From CAJXJP01 sp034111025 (GTDB lineage Bacteria > Patescibacteriota > Gracilibacteria > BD1-5 > UBA6164): 31,189 nt of DNA. The translations under genes and the position numbers were made by a program. The notes beneath the pieces were generated by a model. That model did not search any database and was not told the origin of the DNA. It saw only the letters and a program-made list of their open reading frames with translations. Below, in pieces: positions 28,298 through 31,189 of this stretch (within the stretch, counting starts at the first letter, position 1; every line of letters begins with the position of its first letter). Where the stretch lies: the NCBI GenBank assembly GCA_034111025.1, contig JAWUYB010000016.1:1-31189 (forward strand). The letters run 5' to 3'.

Positions 28298-29165
28298 ATG
28301 CAGGAAAACCTATTTGAGTATTATTCATATCAGTTTTGAAATGTGAGGGTTTTAAATCTTGTCATTGGAATAAATCACAACCTAAATAGGCTGCAAATTT
28401 TGCATCTTCAGCATTTTTAATCCACTCTCAAATAATAATACATCCAAATTGTTTAATTTTTACTATTTCATCTTTATATTTTTGAATAATTAATTGAAAT
28501 TTTATATTATTTCTATTTATATACATTAACTCTAGTTGTTTTCCATCAACTTTCACATAATCTGGAATAATTTTATTTCTTAACAAGGTATCAAGGTTTT
28601 CTTTTCACATATTTATTTCCTCAACTGTAGTATCTTCTGAAAAAAATATATCATCTATAGCTAATTTAAAACCTAATCTTTTTAAATATTCAGTCCCCTG
28701 AATAATTTTCTTACTTGATTCTTGATTACCAAATGTATACTCAGTTATTTCAAATATGAATATACTTGGATCAATATTGTATTTTTTTAATTCGTTATAA
28801 AAATATATAATAACTTTATGAAACTCAGGATGTAATAAATTAATTGGTTGAATGTTGAGAGAATATTTTTCAAAATCATTTTTCAAAATAAGTATACTAA
28901 TGATTTCAGATAAAATTGTTTTAAGAACTTTAAAAGAATGTTCATCTGATAAAATTACAGGAAAAACAATACTCCTATAGTTATTATAATATTGATAATT
29001 TCTTTTAAATCTTGTTAAAAATTCTCATATTTCTTGATTTCAATTTAAGTCTAAAATACTTTCAATATGTCATTGAATATATTCTGTACTTGTAATAATA
29101 TCAATATTTCAAGGCTGTATTAAAAAATCTTGAATACTTGCTTCTATTGTTAACTTATTATCCAT
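28296..29165 (-). CDS. Degenerate EAL-domain protein (c-di-GMP phosphodiesterase or receptor)
   Basis: The 289-residue protein matches the C-terminal two thirds of EAL domains. It has the IFEITE motif (near residue 145), the catalytic DD pair in LAIDDIFF, VKVDGK, then IIIGEWIKNAEDAKFAAYLG and CDLFQGQDL at the end. The EAL signature itself seems to be replaced (HIESIL near residue 35), and the usual DDFGTG loop has become DDIFFSED. Metal-binding residues that remain are the Glu of EITE, the Asp pair and the Lys of KVD. EAL enzymes cut cyclic-di-GMP; with these changes it may only bind it. It is 38 bases downstream of the response regulator on the same strand and likely in its operon, so the regulator may control it or act with it. 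Confidence 0.82.
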
Positions 29166-29203
29166 AATTTATTAATTATCTTTATAAAACATACTTTTAT
29201 ATA

Positions 29204-29875
29204 TTATACTTCTAATATATATCCTTCATTCACTTTTGTTTTTAATTTAAATTTTTTTCCTAATTTTTTCCTAATTTTTGATATAGTTACATTGATAGTA
29301 TTATCACTCACTAATGAAAAATCAGAAGAGTTCCATACAGAATAAATTATTTTATTTTTAGGAATTAACCTTCCCGTATGAGTTAAGAAAAAATGAATTA
29401 ATTGAATTTCTTTTTTTGTAAATTGTACAACTTTTGCCCCAACTTTAACTATATGATTTTCCGTATCAAATATTATATTTGCATACCTAAGTAATTTACT
29501 ATTATCTATTGAGCTGTTATTTCTACGCAATTGTGCTTTAACCCTTGCTAAAAGTTCTTCTGGAAGACATGGTTTTGTCATATAATCATCTGCTCAGATA
29601 TCTAATCAATATACTTTTTTTTCGAAATCTGCATATGCAGAAGTTATTATAATTGGTGATGTAGATTTTTTTTTATTTCTTAACCACTTAATTATATCAA
29701 ATCCTGTACCATCTCATAATCCTAAATCAATAATATATAAATCTGAATCGAGCATACATCATCAATAAAATTCTTTACATGAATGAAACACATTCACAGA
29801 ATATCAATGTTTTTCTAATTTTCTACGTATTTTGTCTGCTAAGACCCTTTCATCATCTATAATAGAAATGTTCAT
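29204..29875 (-). CDS. OmpR/PhoB-family response regulator
   Basis: The 223-residue protein has a receiver domain: acidic pair D7-D8, phosphorylation site D50 in LYIIDLGLGDG, conserved Thr in IIITSAY, and Lys in MTKPCLPEEL. A winged-helix DNA-binding domain at residues 125-223 carries the recognition segment NTINVTISKIRKKLGKKF and ends GYILEV. Family members bind tandem direct repeats spaced by 11 bp. No kinase gene lies next to it in the window, though the truncated membrane protein at 30938 could be one. The start at 29875 is consistent with MNISIIDDE. TGA-Gly codons occur in the receiver (EKHGYS, FYGGC, LGDG). Confidence 0.95.
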
Positions 29876-30040
29876 ACTTTCATTGTTAAATTTTTAATTA
29901 CTCCTTTCATAGTAATATAACCATAGAAAAAAACAATATATTTTTATATATTATACTATTTAATAAATGAAATACATTATTATTATACACATTAGACATT
30001 AACACAACATTAATTTTTCAGACTTTTTTCAAAAATCTTT

Positions 30041-30072
30041 TTTGAAACAATTTTGAAACAACTTTGAAACAA
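30041..30072 (+). promoter_or_regulatory. Triple 11-bp direct repeat, likely OmpR-family operator
   Basis: TTTGAAACAA occurs three times exactly, at 30041-30050, 30052-30061 and 30063-30072, with an 11-bp period. It occupies the -35 position of a promoter whose -10 is TATAAT at 30094-30099; no -35 hexamer is present. This is the layout of activator sites for OmpR/PhoB-type regulators (Pho-box-like), and it lies between such a regulator gene and the divergent gene at 30129. Confidence 0.75.
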
Positions 30073-30128
30073 AACAACTGTATATTATAAATATATAATA
30101 GTATATTTTTCTTATTCTAAGCAATATT

Positions 30129-30893
30129 ATGAAATTAGAAACAAGTACATGAATTTACGAACAATATAATCTAAAAAAACTAAATGATCATGATTTAGAG
30201 AAATTCTGGAGAATTATACAAGAAACTTGGTCATTTTTCTTTTGAGAATATACGAAATGTAGTGGTTGTTGAGAAGTAAAATCAAAAAAAGATATATATA
30301 AAAATTTTACCTCACAATATACTGATTATACTGTTGAAGAATTGGAGAAAAAATTCAATCATAATTTTATATGTACTACAGAATGATGTTGATGTGATAC
30401 AGAACATATTTGGTGAGAATCTTTTATTCAAGAACTAGAAAAATCATTAACTCAAAATATTCATGCAAATCTAGTAACATATAAAAATAAAGCAAACACT
30501 ATAGTCTGATTAGGTTATCATTACATAAATACTTTAAAGTTCCTAAAAAAAGAACTTGAGTTTGATTTTTCTAATGAAGAATTAAATAAAGCTCAATTGG
30601 AAAGTAAAAATAAATACTTTTTATTACCAACTGGTTTATCAATAATAGAGAAAGAAAAGAAGTATGCAACTGTCACAAATATATGGACGACTCTTTTTAA
30701 GAGCTCTCCATCTGAATACGAAAATTTATCTTGAATTTTTGCTTCTCTTCAATGAAGTAAAACTCATAATTTTTATATTAAAAATTGAGCTTTTGATCAT
30801 TGAATTCAAAGTCATAGCTCAAAAGATATCAGACTATTAGAACATGCTAATATAATAAAAGAATATAAACAAAATATTTCTTTTATATTATAA
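30129..30893 (+). CDS. Putative zinc-binding protein of unknown function
   Basis: I do not recognise this 254-residue protein. It starts with an aromatic-rich part (EKFWRIIQETWSFFFGEYTK). A Cys motif CSGCGEV lies near residue 48 and CTTECGCD near 85. Four or five Cys in CxxC...CxxxCxC form suggest a zinc ribbon or knuckle, and the Gly next to Cys in both pairs is a TGA codon. The region 110-230 is helical and charged with no membrane segment. It is the first gene after the triple direct repeat and -10, so it is a likely target of the response regulator encoded divergently. The next gene begins 44 bases downstream. Confidence 0.72.
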
Positions 30894-30937
30894 TATTCAT
30901 ATACTATCCTTATTATTTCTGTAACAATTTAAAGACA

Positions 30938-31189
30938 ATGTGATTATTAGTTATCTTACATATTATAACTGTATGCATATTTATCATATTATGAGTAGGA
31001 GTCTATAAAAAGTATAAAAATACAAGTGGTATTTTCTTTCTTGCCTCAAGTGTATTTTTAGGAATATGGTATATCTTATATATTCTAGTTTTTTCTACTT
31101 CTTCTTCAGAGATATTTATTTTATATGGTATAAAAACTTTATATGTTTTATCATCCATATGATATTATAGAATGTTCTTATTTATATAT
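30938..31189 (+). CDS. Membrane protein, N-terminal part cut by the window
   Basis: Starting at ATG 30938 with a TGA-Gly as residue 2, this reads MGLLVILHIITVCIFIILGV, KKYKNTSGIFFLASSVFLGI and further hydrophobic segments: at least three membrane helices in 84 residues before the window ends. The short basic loops and helix spacing would suit the 7TM sensor part of a histidine kinase, which would give the lone response regulator a partner. A transporter or other integral protein is equally possible from this fragment. Confidence 0.68.

Noticed and set aside
1..31189. CRISPR array
   Set aside because: No set of short identical repeats with regular unique spacers was found. The three 11-bp-period repeats at 30041-30072 have no spacers, and the 306-bp repeat is coding.

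Overview
The window is a low-GC stretch from a bacterium that reads UGA as glycine (genetic code 25), which points to the Gracilibacteria/Absconditabacteria (BD1-5/SR1) part of the Candidate Phyla Radiation. Two lines of evidence agree. First, most protein genes run through in-frame TGA codons at positions where the family needs glycine: the EngB P-loop, the PNPase KH GxxG loop, the FolD PGGVG motif and the prepilin peptidase site. Second, a tRNA with anticodon UCA and glycine-type acceptor ends is encoded at 11081-11159. With UGA read as a stop, most genes here would break into fragments.

Layout. 1-660: two tandem tRNA-Gly(UCC)/tRNA-Ile(GAU) cassettes on the minus strand, each with its own promoter. 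751-1578: folD. 1693-4044: a membrane-anchored protein of unknown function and a pilin-like protein with a fibrinogen-like C-terminal domain. 4086-6521: a large TraG/VirD4-like membrane ATPase on the minus strand. 6664-10216: a small SpoU methyltransferase and a 1029-residue secreted SLH/PKD/thrombospondin-3-like surface protein. 10235-10969: a TM-helix-repeat (MscS-like) membrane protein. 11081-11159: tRNA-Gly(UCA). 11333-14679: a small basic protein, then two related lipoproteins that differ from everything around them (no UGA-Gly among about 58 glycines, strong Shine-Dalgarno sites, a shared promoter and leader). 14783-15493: rsmE. 15510-17892: an unrecognised membrane/cytosolic gene pair. 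17968-20925: an engB, AI-2E-like permease, trpS, small His-rich protein operon. 20964-23334: an MBL/beta-CASP nuclease with a large insertion and an apparent +1 frameshift. 23484-25787: a Y-family polymerase flanked by two hypothetical genes. 25847-28250: pnp behind a long hairpin leader. 28296-29875: an OmpR-type response regulator and a degenerate EAL protein. 30129-31189: a putative zinc protein of unknown function behind three 11-bp-spaced direct repeats, and the start of a membrane protein cut by the window end.

The genes fall into three themes: translation and RNA turnover (tRNAs, TrpS, RsmE, SpoU, EngB, PNPase, MBL nuclease); the cell surface and contact with other cells (pilin-like protein, ATPase, SLH/PKD protein, lipoproteins), as expected for an epibiotic or predatory small-genome bacterium; and one signalling module at the right edge. 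No CRISPR array, transposase, rRNA or stretch of more than 300 bases without a gene was seen. All coordinates and translations were worked out by hand from the sequence, and no database search was possible.
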